DNA of 64,000 bases from HGM04593 sp045661205. GTDB lineage: Bacteria > Bacteroidota > Bacteroidia > Bacteroidales > Bacteroidaceae. Both the position numbers and the translations under genes were made by a program. Below, piece after piece: positions 26,147-34,260 of this stretch; position 1 is the stretch's first letter, and every line of letters begins with the position of its first letter. Where the stretch lies: assembly GCA_045661205.1 (NCBI GenBank), contig JAZRFE010000032.1:12316-76315 (forward strand), written 5' to 3'. The notes under the pieces were generated by a model. The model was not told where the DNA came from. It ran no database searches and was given only the letters and a program-made list of their open reading frames with translations.

Positions 26147-27031
26147 TTATATTTTTTTTCTTTGTACGACCTGTGTTCCGGGGGCAACATCCTCCATAAG
26201 CCATATATTTGCACCGATTACAGCATCTTTACCTATGGTTACGCGACCAAGAATGGTGGAATTACTGTACACAATGACATTGTCCTCGAGGATGGGGTGA
26301 CGGAGAATTCCCTTGATGGGATTGCCACTCTCATCTACCGGGAAACTCTTGGCACCAAGCGTAACACCCTGATAGAGTTTCACATGGTTGCCGATGATAC
26401 ATGTCTCGCCAATAACGATACCTGTACCGTGGTCAATGGTAAAGTAGTTGCCTATCTGCGCACCGGGGTGAATGTCTATTCCGGTCTCGCTGTGAGCAAG
26501 TTCGGAGACGATGCGAGGAATGAGTGGCACACCGATTTCTATGAGTTTGTGTGCTATTCGATAGTTGCCGATAGCCTTTATTGCGGGATAGCAACTGATA
26601 ACCTCGCCGTAGCTTTTGGCTGCAGGGTCGCCGTCGTAGGTAGCCGCAACATCCATGAGCAGACAACGACGAAGTTCGGGCAGAAACTCTACAAACTCCA
26701 ATGCCATGGCTTTGGCCATCTTGCGACGCTCGGACTTGCTCTCGACACCTGCGAAACATATTCCCGCATGTATCTGCTCGGACAAGAGGTCGTACACCTT
26801 TGCCACGTTCAAGCCTGTTCTGTATTCGAGTGTGTTGTTATCCTTGAAAGGCTCACCGAAATATCCGGGGAAGACGATGGAGCGTACAAGCTCCACCACC
26901 TCGGAGAGTACACGACCAGAAGGCATAGGCTCGCCATCGTGCTGACACTCGGCAAGCAGATTGCCAAAGTCGCACTGAGTCAATGCTTTCACCGTTGCAG
27001 GCAACACCTGCGCTATATTTTTCTTATTCAT
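26147..27031 (-). CDS. epsC: Serine O-acetyltransferase
   Basis: A 294-residue CysE/EpsC-type enzyme making O-acetylserine from serine and acetyl-CoA. An alpha-helical N-terminal part is followed by a left-handed beta helix (residues about 180-290) with ELAHSETGIDIHPGA, IDHGTGIVIGET and YQGVTLGAKS, which include the catalytic His and Asp. It follows cysK by 47 nt, so the two steps of cysteine synthesis are coupled. No terminator separates it from the his promoter. Confidence 0.94.
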   Translation of the reverse strand: MNKKNIAQVLPATVKALTQCDFGNLLAECQHDGEPMPSGRVLSEVVELVRSIVFPGYFGEPFKDNNTLEYRTGLNVAKVYDLLSEQIHAGICFAGVESKSERRKMAKAMALEFVEFLPELRRCLLMDVAATYDGDPAAKSYGEVISCYPAIKAIGNYRIAHKLIEIGVPLIPRIVSELAHSETGIDIHPGAQIGNYFTIDHGTGIVIGETCIIGNHVKLYQGVTLGAKSFPVDESGNPIKGILRHPILEDNVIVYSNSTILGRVTIGKDAVIGANIWLMEDVAPGTQVVQRKKI

Positions 27032-27078
27032 AGTTTCTCAAAAAAAGTGTTTCATCTTGTCGCAACGAACAAATATAA

Positions 27079-28008
27079 TCAATCGAAAAGGTCGGTCGAT
27101 AGATAACGTTCGCCACCGTCGGGCAAAAGTACAACAATATTTTTATCCTCGCAACCTCCGCGACGTACAACCTCGGCCGCAGCATGCAGAGCAGCACCCG
27201 AGGAGAAGCCCACAAGCACTCCCTCGGTAGTAGCAAGCTGTTTAGCTGCTTTCATTGCCTCGCCATCGGTGACGCATACAACCTCATCGACCACTGCCGC
27301 ATCGTATATTGAAGGGATGAAACCTGCACCTATGCCCTGTATCTTATGCGCGCCCTTTTCGCCTCCCGAAAGCACGGGGGAGGCCGACGGCTCCACTGCC
27401 ACCACTCTGATTGCAGGGTTAAGTTCTTTCAATCTTCGGGCTGTACCGCTGATAGTTCCGCCGGTACCCACACAGGCTACAAAAACATCCACGCGACCAT
27501 CGGTGTCGCGCCATATCTCTTCGGCGGTGGTAGAATAGTGTGCTTCGGGATTGGCACCATTTTCAAACTGCTGCAAGATGACAGCACCTTCGATGGTAGC
27601 ACACAACTCCTGTGCTTTTGCTATCGAACCTGCCATGCCCTCACTACCGGGGGTGAGCACAAGTTGTGCGCCATAAGCCTTGAGCAGACTCATACGCTCG
27701 CGACTCATGGTGTCGGGCATTGTCAGCACAAGTTTATAGCCGCGTGTGGAGCAGACAAAAGCAAGCCCCACGCCTGTATTTCCGCTTGTAGGCTCTACGA
27801 TGGTTGCTCCGGGACGCAAAAGTCCGCGTTTTTCGGCATCGAGCACCATAAAGAGTGCCGCCCTATCCTTGACACTGCCCGCCGGATTGAAGTATTCCAA
27901 CTTCACCATCGGAGGCGTCACAAGCCCTTCGGCCGCAGCGTAACGATTGACCCTCAAAAGAGGGGTGTTTCCTATAAGGTCGGTAATGACATCTGCTACT
28001 TTCATCAT
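27079..28008 (-). CDS. cysK: Cysteine synthase A (O-acetylserine sulfhydrylase)
   Basis: A 309-residue fold-type II PLP enzyme. The PLP lysine is Lys47 in NPAGSVKDRA; the substrate loop PTSGNTG is at 73-79 and the phosphate loop reads GTGGTISGT. It forms cysteine from O-acetylserine and sulfide. It overlaps maf by 4 nt (ATGA) and precedes epsC, which makes its substrate. Confidence 0.95.
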   Translation of the reverse strand: MMKVADVITDLIGNTPLLRVNRYAAAEGLVTPPMVKLEYFNPAGSVKDRAALFMVLDAEKRGLLRPGATIVEPTSGNTGVGLAFVCSTRGYKLVLTMPDTMSRERMSLLKAYGAQLVLTPGSEGMAGSIAKAQELCATIEGAVILQQFENGANPEAHYSTTAEEIWRDTDGRVDVFVACVGTGGTISGTARRLKELNPAIRVVAVEPSASPVLSGGEKGAHKIQGIGAGFIPSIYDAAVVDEVVCVTDGEAMKAAKQLATTEGVLVGFSSGAALHAAAEVVRRGGCEDKNIVVLLPDGGERYLSTDLFD

Positions 28009-28610
28009 AATATAGGTATTTGTTTCAGTTCATTATATAAACGTTGTACCGGGAGCCCCATCACATTAAAATAGGAGCCTTCGATATTCTCCATGCCTAT
28101 GTACCCTATCCACTCTTGCGCGCCGTATGCGCCGGCTTTGTCCATAGGCTTGTATTTTGTAACATAATGTTCTATCTCGTCGTCGGTGAGCACCGCAAAA
28201 GTCACATTGGAACATGCCGCGAAACTGCTCTGCACCGATGCGGTGGTGATAGTTACACCGGTGAACACCTGATGGGTTTTCCCCGACATATTACGCAACA
28301 TGCGTCGGGCATCGTCGGCATCGACAGGCTTGCCCAACGCCTTGCCTTCGAGCCACACAATGGTGTCGGCAGTAATCACAAGTTCGTCGGCTGCCATCGA
28401 AGGGCGATAGGCATCAGCCTTTTTGCGAGATATGTAGAGAGGAATATCACCTCCTTGCAACTCGGCAGGGAAGCTCTCATCCACATCGGGCAGAGTGCGC
28501 ACCTCAAATGAAACATCCAGCCCCGACATTAGTTCGCGACGACGTGGCGAAGCAGATGCTAAAATTATTTTATATCCGTTAAGATTGTCAAGCATATTAC
28601 TCTTTTTCAT
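28005..28610 (-). CDS. maf: Maf-like nucleoside triphosphate pyrophosphatase
   Basis: A 201-residue Maf/YhdE-type protein (dTTP/UTP pyrophosphatase subgroup), a house-cleaning enzyme against modified nucleotides. ILASASPRRRELM, the catalytic Asp in VITADTIVW and GKPVDADDARRML are visible. The preceding gene's TAA is followed at once by this ATG (TAAATG); a second ATG five codons in is equally possible. Confidence 0.93.
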   Translation of the reverse strand: MKKSNMLDNLNGYKIILASASPRRRELMSGLDVSFEVRTLPDVDESFPAELQGGDIPLYISRKKADAYRPSMAADELVITADTIVWLEGKALGKPVDADDARRMLRNMSGKTHQVFTGVTITTASVQSSFAACSNVTFAVLTDDEIEHYVTKYKPMDKAGAYGAQEWIGYIGMENIEGSYFNVMGLPVQRLYNELKQIPIL

Positions 28611-29129
28611 TTACCATCCGAAGGCATTGGCCTCGTCCATCCATTTATCCTGAGCACGCATTATCTGCTCGATAACCTCGCGGCCGCATCCCTCGCCTCC
28701 TTTTATAGGAGATATATATTTCGCTATTCCCTTGATATCTACTGCTGCATCGGCAGGACAGCAGGGAAGTCCGCACATCTGCATCACCTCATAGTCGGGG
28801 ATATCGTCGCCCATATACATAACCTCATCGGGAGAAAGATTGTACATATAAAGGTACTCCTCGAAAATATCCTTCTTGACAGATGCACCCAGATACACAT
28901 CAGGTATTCCCAAACCGCGATAACGCACCTTGACAGCCTCGGTGCGTGCACCTGTGATGATAGCCACGTGAAAGCCCGCTTTTACGGCAAGCTGCAAAGC
29001 ATAACCATCCTTAATATTCACTGTACGCATGGGCTCACCCGAAGGGTGCATGGGAATTGTCTCTCTGCTGAGGACTCCATCCACGTCGAACACCAACGCT
29101 TTTATTTTTTTTAAATCGTAGTTTATCAT
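28611..29129 (-). CDS. kdsC: 3-deoxy-D-manno-octulosonate 8-phosphate phosphatase
   Basis: A 172-residue HAD phosphatase of the tetrameric KdsC type, freeing Kdo for lipid A core synthesis. The nucleophile and acid are Asp15 and Asp17 in VFDVDGVLS, with IITGARTEAV and the metal Asp in YMGDDIPDYEVM. Length is typical for the cap-less C0 subclass. It overlaps the DUF2520 gene by 4 nt. Confidence 0.94.
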   Translation of the reverse strand: MINYDLKKIKALVFDVDGVLSRETIPMHPSGEPMRTVNIKDGYALQLAVKAGFHVAIITGARTEAVKVRYRGLGIPDVYLGASVKKDIFEEYLYMYNLSPDEVMYMGDDIPDYEVMQMCGLPCCPADAAVDIKGIAKYISPIKGGEGCGREVIEQIMRAQDKWMDEANAFGW

Positions 29130-29917
29130 TTCAATTCTTTTTTACAAATATATTCACTGACAAGGTTGTACACTTCGCGATGAAGGCCGTCGAGCATGGA
29201 GCTGTGTCGCGCGACAATCTCTTTGTCGCCGCGAGCCGCAGGCCCCGTCTGAGCCTCGTCGGGCGAGAGATGGTGCAACTTCGCCGCCGTTTCGTCTATG
29301 AGTGGGAGCATTGCCTCGAAAGGCAGTCCCTGCTTGGCGAGCAGTTCGGCTGCCATGCGATACATCGCATTTGCAAAATTACAGGAAAAGACCGCCGCTA
29401 CATGAAGATAACCACGCTGCTCGCTTGTCGCCCTGCATACCATCGGCGTCAGATGTCGTGCAAGAGCCTCGAGTTGCAAAAACCCCTCTTCGTCGCAAGC
29501 CTCGACAAATATACCGACACGACTAAAATTGACACTCTTGCCCTTACTAAAAGTCTGCATGGGGTAAAAAACGCCATACTTTGCTGCACCGGCATCAGCC
29601 CACAACTGCAAGGGAACACTGCCCGCCGTATGCACCAGCAACGCATCGTCGTAACGCATTGCAAGTTCGCGTGTAACCGTCGGCAACGCATCGTCGCTGA
29701 CGGCAGTAATCACAATATCCGCGTCGGGCAAAGAGGCTATACAGGTGGCGTGCGGGCAGCCCAATTTCGCTGCAAGTTGCAAGGCAGATGCCTCGCTGCG
29801 ACTCCACACAGCCAGCGGAACAATGCCCGCCACGCACAAAGCCTCGCCCAAGCAGGTGGCAAGATTACCCGCACCTGCTATAACCACACGACTACTTACC
29901 GCCAAACTGTCCGACAT
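29126..29917 (-). CDS. Rossmann-fold DUF2520 protein
   Basis: A 263-residue protein with an N-terminal NAD(P)-binding Rossmann fold (VVIAGAGNLATCLGEAL) and the C-terminal helical DUF2520 domain (GYLHVAAVFSCNFANAMY, LHHLSPDEAQTGPAARGD). The group resembles pyrroline-5-carboxylate or ketopantoate reductases, but its substrate is unknown to me. ATG at 29917 is chosen since the Rossmann strand begins seven codons later; it overlaps the nitroreductase gene by 26 nt. The frame is open for another 35 codons upstream. Confidence 0.87.
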   Translation of the reverse strand: MSDSLAVSSRVVIAGAGNLATCLGEALCVAGIVPLAVWSRSEASALQLAAKLGCPHATCIASLPDADIVITAVSDDALPTVTRELAMRYDDALLVHTAGSVPLQLWADAGAAKYGVFYPMQTFSKGKSVNFSRVGIFVEACDEEGFLQLEALARHLTPMVCRATSEQRGYLHVAAVFSCNFANAMYRMAAELLAKQGLPFEAMLPLIDETAAKLHHLSPDEAQTGPAARGDKEIVARHSSMLDGLHREVYNLVSEYICKKELK

Positions 29918-30428
29918 GTATCTTCTCCCATTGCAGTTTATCCTCGTCGAAAGGCTTGCTCTCACGCTCCTTGTGACCGATAGCAACCACCGAAAGAACA
30001 GCATAATTCTCGGGGATGGCAAGCAGACGTTTCACATTCTCGTCAGCCGAAACACCATCGGCATCGAAACGTTTGCGCACCTGCACCCAGCAACTTCCTA
30101 ATCCAAGTTCCTCGGCAGCCAACTGTATGAGTATCGTCGCAATGGAGCAATCCTCTACCCACACATCTGTCTTGTTTGTATCGGCGATGACAACCACAGC
30201 AAGAGCGGCACCCTCCAAAAGAGCAGCACCCGCAGCCTTACACATTGAGAGGTTGCGCAACATCTCCTTATCCTCGACCATGATAAATTCCCAGGGATTT
30301 ATGCGATGGCCCGAAGGAGACATCAGTGCAGCTTTCATCAGGTCGCACACACAATTTTCATCGACAGCCTGCTCGGTGAAACGTCGGCAACTGCGTCGTT
30401 TTTTCAACAATTCCAAAAAATTATCCAT
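29892..30428 (-). CDS. Nitroreductase-family flavoprotein
   Basis: A 178-residue FMN-dependent nitroreductase-like protein. The FMN-binding RRSCRRFTEQ lies at the N-terminus, the SPSGHRINPWEFI region follows near residues 37-50 and AAEELGLGSCWVQ lies in the C-terminal half. The physiological substrate is unknown. It is the first gene of the run towards epsC, with a promoter box just upstream. ATG at 30428 (MDNFLELLKKR) fits the family better than the one at 30446. Confidence 0.9.
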   Translation of the reverse strand: MDNFLELLKKRRSCRRFTEQAVDENCVCDLMKAALMSPSGHRINPWEFIMVEDKEMLRNLSMCKAAGAALLEGAALAVVVIADTNKTDVWVEDCSIATILIQLAAEELGLGSCWVQVRKRFDADGVSADENVKRLLAIPENYAVLSVVAIGHKERESKPFDEDKLQWEKIHVGQFGGK

Positions 30429-30451
30429 AGTTACAATAATCTTCAAAAACG

Positions 30452-30459
30452 CAAATTTA
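30452..30459 (-). promoter_or_regulatory. -7 box for the nitroreductase-epsC operon
   Basis: Minus strand TAAATTTG is an exact -7 box 23 nt upstream of the ATG. CTTG lies 20 nt further upstream, three of four matches to the -33 box. Confidence 0.5.
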
Positions 30460-30545
30460 TAACAAACAGTTCAAAAAGACAAGAAGCAGCAAACAAAAAG
30501 AGAAAAAGCTGTGTTAATAACAACACCCCCCCAAAAAGCAAAGAG

Positions 30546-30743
30546 ATGTCCGCCAACGAAAGAAACAGCCCTTTCACTGAGAAAAAAAGCAACAAGAGAG
30601 CAAAAATAGTGTACCGCCACATATTCGGATACACAACGGCAGAGAACAGCGCAAGAGAGACACTCTTCTACCGCGAAATTTTTCGCAGCCGTCACATAAT
30701 ATGCTCACACACAAAACGCGTCATAGCACTGCCAAAGTTCTAA
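30546..30743 (+). CDS. Possible small ORF, unknown
   Basis: A 65-codon frame starting MSANERNSPF and rich in K, R, S and N. It matches no family that I recognise. It lies alone in the intergenic region on the plus strand, 137 bp before ftsE. The composition follows the A-rich DNA, so it may well be non-coding. Confidence 0.2.
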   Translation: MSANERNSPFTEKKSNKRAKIVYRHIFGYTTAENSARETLFYREIFRSRHIICSHTKRVIALPKF

Positions 30744-30834
30744 AATTCCCCACAGCAGCAGCAAACAAACAAAAATCTCGCCCCATGCACACACAATATT
30801 TCCCATTGCCCCCCGTAAATTCGTTTTTTCTGTG

Positions 30835-30842
30835 TATCTTCG
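30835..30842 (+). promoter_or_regulatory. Weak -7 box for ftsE-lysC-lysA
   Basis: TATCTTCG differs from TAnnTTTG at one base and lies 37 nt before the ftsE ATG. No -33 match was seen. Confidence 0.35.
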
Positions 30843-30879
30843 CGACTAAATCGCGAACAGACAAGAAAACAGACACACC

Positions 30880-31692
30880 ATGCCCATAATAAAATACGAA
30901 AACGTAGATATACACATCGACTCGAAAATCATCCTCGAAGATGTAAGTTTCACTCTCAAGGCCGGCGACTTTGCCTACATCACAGGCACAGTAGGCTCAG
31001 GAAAATCGACATTGCTAAAGAGCATCTACGGCGAAGTGGACATAAACAGCGGAAAAGCTATTCTGTTCGACGAGTTCTCCCTGAAAGGACTGCGCCGTAG
31101 CAAGCTACCCGCACTGCGCAAACGCATGGGCATCGTCTTTCAGGACTTCCAACTGCTCACCGACCGCACCGTACACGACAACCTCGAATTTGTACTCAAA
31201 TGCACCGGCTGGAGCAACAAGAACGAACGCGAAAAACGCATACAGGAGGTGCTCGACCTTGTAGACCTGCCCAAGAAAGGCTACAAGATGCCCCACGAAC
31301 TGTCGGGCGGCGAACAACAACGCATAGTCATCGCACGCGCCATCCTGAACCACCCCACCCTGCTGCTTGCCGACGAACCCACCGGCAATCTCGACAACGA
31401 GACAGGAACATTCATCATGCAACTGCTCCACAACATCTGTAAAGAAGAAAAGACAGCAGTGCTGATGATTACCCACAACGAGCAGTGGCTCACCACCTTC
31501 CCCGGCATAGAATTCCTGTGCAAAAACAAGAAACTCATCGAGAACAAAAAAGAGAACCCCGAGGAAGCAGAAATCCAAGCTGACGTACAAGCCGAAGAGG
31601 TGCAGAAAGAGAAAGTACAAGCTGAAGTAACAACAGAAGAAACAGAAGAAGCTGCCACACCCGATAGCGCAGCACAAGAAACAATAGAATAA
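30880..31692 (+). CDS. ftsE: Cell-division ATP-binding protein FtsE
   Basis: A 270-residue ABC ATPase. Walker A GTVGSGKST is at 36-44, the signature LSGGEQQR at 141-148 and Walker B LLLADEP at 161-167. In the FtsEX complex it drives septal peptidoglycan hydrolase activation. After residue about 226 there is an acidic, Glu/Ala/Thr-rich low-complexity tail of about 45 residues not found in E. coli FtsE. No ftsX lies next to it; lysC follows after 20 nt, so it is probably co-transcribed with lysine/DAP genes. Confidence 0.9.
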   Translation: MPIIKYENVDIHIDSKIILEDVSFTLKAGDFAYITGTVGSGKSTLLKSIYGEVDINSGKAILFDEFSLKGLRRSKLPALRKRMGIVFQDFQLLTDRTVHDNLEFVLKCTGWSNKNEREKRIQEVLDLVDLPKKGYKMPHELSGGEQQRIVIARAILNHPTLLLADEPTGNLDNETGTFIMQLLHNICKEEKTAVLMITHNEQWLTTFPGIEFLCKNKKLIENKKENPEEAEIQADVQAEEVQKEKVQAEVTTEETEEAATPDSAAQETIE

Positions 31693-31712
31693 TAAACAAA
31701 AAACATAGCAAA

Positions 31713-33029
31713 ATGAAAGTATTGAAATTCGGAGGAACCTCCGTAGGCTCTGCGGTCCGCATGCAGGGCGTTGTCAAGCTCATCAACGATGGCGAGACAA
31801 AAGTAGTGGTACTCTCGGCAATGTCCGGTACCACAAACGCACTCATAGAGTTCACCAACTACCTGCGTAACGGCAACCCCACAGGCGCAGTAGAACACAT
31901 CACCAACCTGCAAAGCAAATATTGGCAGACAATAAAAGACCTCTACACCACAGATAGCTACATAAAAAAAGCCACAGAGAAGATAAACGAGATATACAAC
32001 CATCTGCGCTCACTCGCCCAGCAACCCCTCACCGCCGACAACGAGAAAGAGATTATCGCCCAGGGTGAAATGATGTCAACAAACATGGTTGCACTTTACA
32101 TGGAAGAGCAAGGCATCAGCGTACAGTTGCTCAACTCACTCGAGTTCATGCGTCTGAAGGCCAACGAAGAGCCCGACATGGAGTACCTCATCGAGAAGCT
32201 CACACCCCACATCGAGAGCCGCACCGACGGAAAAATATACATAGCACAAGGCTTCATCTGCATGAGTCACGAAGGCCGCATATCCAACTTGCAACGCGGT
32301 GGCAGCGACTACACAGCCACACTCATCGGCGCGGCACTAAAAGCAGAAGAGATACAGATATGGACCGACATCGACGGCATGCACAACAACGACCCCCGCA
32401 TTGTAGACGGCACACGCCCTGTACGCCACCTGCACTTCGAAGAGTCGGCCGAGCTTGCATACTTCGGAGCAAAGATACTCCACCCTACATGTATCCTCCC
32501 CGCTAAGCTTGCCAACGTACCCGTACGTCTGCTCAATACCATGGACCCCAAAGCCGAAGGCACACTCATCGACAACAACCTGACAGAGCCCGGCACCATC
32601 AAGGCCATCGCAGCAAAAGACAACATCACAGCTATCAGAATAAAGTCGGGCCGCATGCTCCTCGCCTACGGTTTCCTGCGTAAAGTATTCGAAATATTCG
32701 AGAGCTATCGCACCTCTATCGACATGATATGTACATCAGAGGTAGGCGTATCAATGTCAATCGACAACACAAACCGCCTCGAAGAAATCACCAACGAGTT
32801 GCAGAAATACGGCACAGTGACAGTAGACAAAGATATGTGTATCATCTGCGTCGTAGGCGACCTCACATGGGAAAACATAGGCTTCGAGTCACGCGCCATG
32901 GAAGCAATGAAAGAGATCCCCGTACGCATGGTATCATACGGCGGTAGCAACCACAACATATCATTCCTCATACGCATGGAAGATAAGGAGAAAGCCCTCC
33001 GTGCACTGAGCAAAAACATCTTCAACTAA
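31713..33029 (+). CDS. lysC: Aspartate kinase (monofunctional)
   Basis: A 438-residue kinase making aspartyl phosphate, the first step toward DAP, lysine, threonine and methionine. VLKFGGTSVGSA at the N-terminus, GRGGSDYTA-like QRGGSDYTATL in the middle and two C-terminal ACT domains (from about residue 300), which suggest feedback control. No homoserine dehydrogenase domain is fused. Its stop overlaps the lysA start (TAATG). Confidence 0.95.
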   Translation: MKVLKFGGTSVGSAVRMQGVVKLINDGETKVVVLSAMSGTTNALIEFTNYLRNGNPTGAVEHITNLQSKYWQTIKDLYTTDSYIKKATEKINEIYNHLRSLAQQPLTADNEKEIIAQGEMMSTNMVALYMEEQGISVQLLNSLEFMRLKANEEPDMEYLIEKLTPHIESRTDGKIYIAQGFICMSHEGRISNLQRGGSDYTATLIGAALKAEEIQIWTDIDGMHNNDPRIVDGTRPVRHLHFEESAELAYFGAKILHPTCILPAKLANVPVRLLNTMDPKAEGTLIDNNLTEPGTIKAIAAKDNITAIRIKSGRMLLAYGFLRKVFEIFESYRTSIDMICTSEVGVSMSIDNTNRLEEITNELQKYGTVTVDKDMCIICVVGDLTWENIGFESRAMEAMKEIPVRMVSYGGSNHNISFLIRMEDKEKALRALSKNIFN

Positions 33030-34186
33030 TGAGCACACTACCCATAAACAAGTTTGCCGACATAGAGACACCGTTCTACTACTACGACGTCGCCCTGCTC
33101 AAGGAGACACTCGAATGCGCACGCACCGAGGCATCCAAGCACGCCGACTACCACATACACTACGCCATAAAAGCAAACTTCAACCAGAAACTGTTGCAGA
33201 TAATAAGCGCAGCAGGCCTCGGTGCCGACTGTGTCAGTGGTGGCGAAGTGAAAGCAGCACTCAGCGCAGGCATAGCCCCCGAAAAGATAGTCTTTGCAGG
33301 CGTCGGCAAGACAGAGAAAGAGATACGCATCGCATTAGAAGCAGGCATCTTCTGCTTCAATGCCGAGTCGCTACCCGAGGTAGAACTCATAGACGAACTT
33401 GCAGCCGAGTACCACACCACAGCCCGCATAGCCATCAGAGTGAACCCCGGCGTAGGCGCGCACACCCATGCCAACATCACCACCGGCCTCGCCGAGAATA
33501 AGTTCGGAATAAACTACGAACTGCTCGAAGAGACCATCAACAGCATCAAAGAGCTGAAAAACGTAGAACTCATAGGACTACACTTTCACATAGGCTCGCA
33601 GATACTCGAGATGAACGACTTCGCCACACTCTGTGCCCGCATAAACGAGATACAGGAGACACTCGAAAACAACCTCAACCTCGTAGTGCCCCACATAAAC
33701 GTAGGTGGCGGTCTGGGCATCGACTACATGCAGCCCACCCGGAACCCCATCCCCGACTTCGCCTCATACTTCGCCACATACGCGAACAATCTTAAGCGTC
33801 GTCCCGGACAGCAGGTACACTTCGAGCTGGGTCGCAGCATCGTAGGACAGTGCGGAACCCTGGTGTCACGCGTCACATACATCAAGCGCGGCACATGCAA
33901 ACAATTCGCCATCATCGATGCCGGCATGAACGACCTCGTACGCCCCGCCCTCTACCAGGCCTACCACGAGATTGAGAACCTCACATCGCAAGCGCCCAAA
34001 GAGAAATACGACATAGTAGGCCCAATATGCGAGTCGTCTGACGTATTTGCCAAGGACAGAGAACTGCCCACAACCAAACGTGGCGACATCCTTGCAATAC
34101 ACTCTGCCGGAGCCTACGGCGAAGCAATGGCATTCGGCTACAACTGCCGCGAGTTGCCCAAAGCCTACCTTTCAACTGATTTCTAG
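33029..34186 (+). CDS. lysA: Diaminopimelate decarboxylase
   Basis: A 385-residue fold-type III PLP enzyme turning meso-DAP into lysine. The PLP lysine is Lys48 in HYAIKANFN. HFHIGSQI, GGGLGID and the C-terminal CESSD motif (the dimer active-site Cys) are present. It is translationally coupled to lysC, so the pair brackets the DAP/lysine route. A long terminator hairpin follows. Confidence 0.96.
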   Translation: MSTLPINKFADIETPFYYYDVALLKETLECARTEASKHADYHIHYAIKANFNQKLLQIISAAGLGADCVSGGEVKAALSAGIAPEKIVFAGVGKTEKEIRIALEAGIFCFNAESLPEVELIDELAAEYHTTARIAIRVNPGVGAHTHANITTGLAENKFGINYELLEETINSIKELKNVELIGLHFHIGSQILEMNDFATLCARINEIQETLENNLNLVVPHINVGGGLGIDYMQPTRNPIPDFASYFATYANNLKRRPGQQVHFELGRSIVGQCGTLVSRVTYIKRGTCKQFAIIDAGMNDLVRPALYQAYHEIENLTSQAPKEKYDIVGPICESSDVFAKDRELPTTKRGDILAIHSAGAYGEAMAFGYNCRELPKAYLSTDF

Positions 34187-34200
34187 AAAAAGAACGAAAG

Positions 34201-34253
34201 CTATAAAACAAACGACTCTCCTGTCGATGACAGGAGAGTCGTTTGTTTTATAG
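34201..34253. terminator. Very long bidirectional terminator
   Basis: A perfect 25-bp stem with a 3-nt loop: the left arm 34201-34225 begins CTATAAAACAAACGACTCTC and the right arm 34229-34253 is its exact complement. It sits between lysA (plus) and the end of the polysaccharide locus (minus, stop at 34261) and serves both. Confidence 0.9.
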
Positions 34254-34260
34254 TGACAAC

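Larger units (their letters stand above)
30429..30879. other. 451-bp divergent intergenic region
   Basis: Between the nitroreductase gene (minus) and ftsE (plus). It is unusually purine/A-rich on the plus strand and includes a run of eight C (30527-30534 region). It contains the -7 box for the nitroreductase operon, a weak -7 box for ftsE and one 65-codon plus-strand frame listed separately. Confidence 0.55.

Noticed and set aside
26123..27106. A 327-codon plus-strand frame across the epsC region
   Set aside because: It lies antisense to the clear serine acetyltransferase gene, matches no family and starts within the his promoter region.
30429..30879. Riboswitch or lysine-responsive leader before ftsE-lysC-lysA
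   Set aside because: No structured element, leader peptide with Lys codons or terminator was seen; the gap is A-rich and unstructured by eye.
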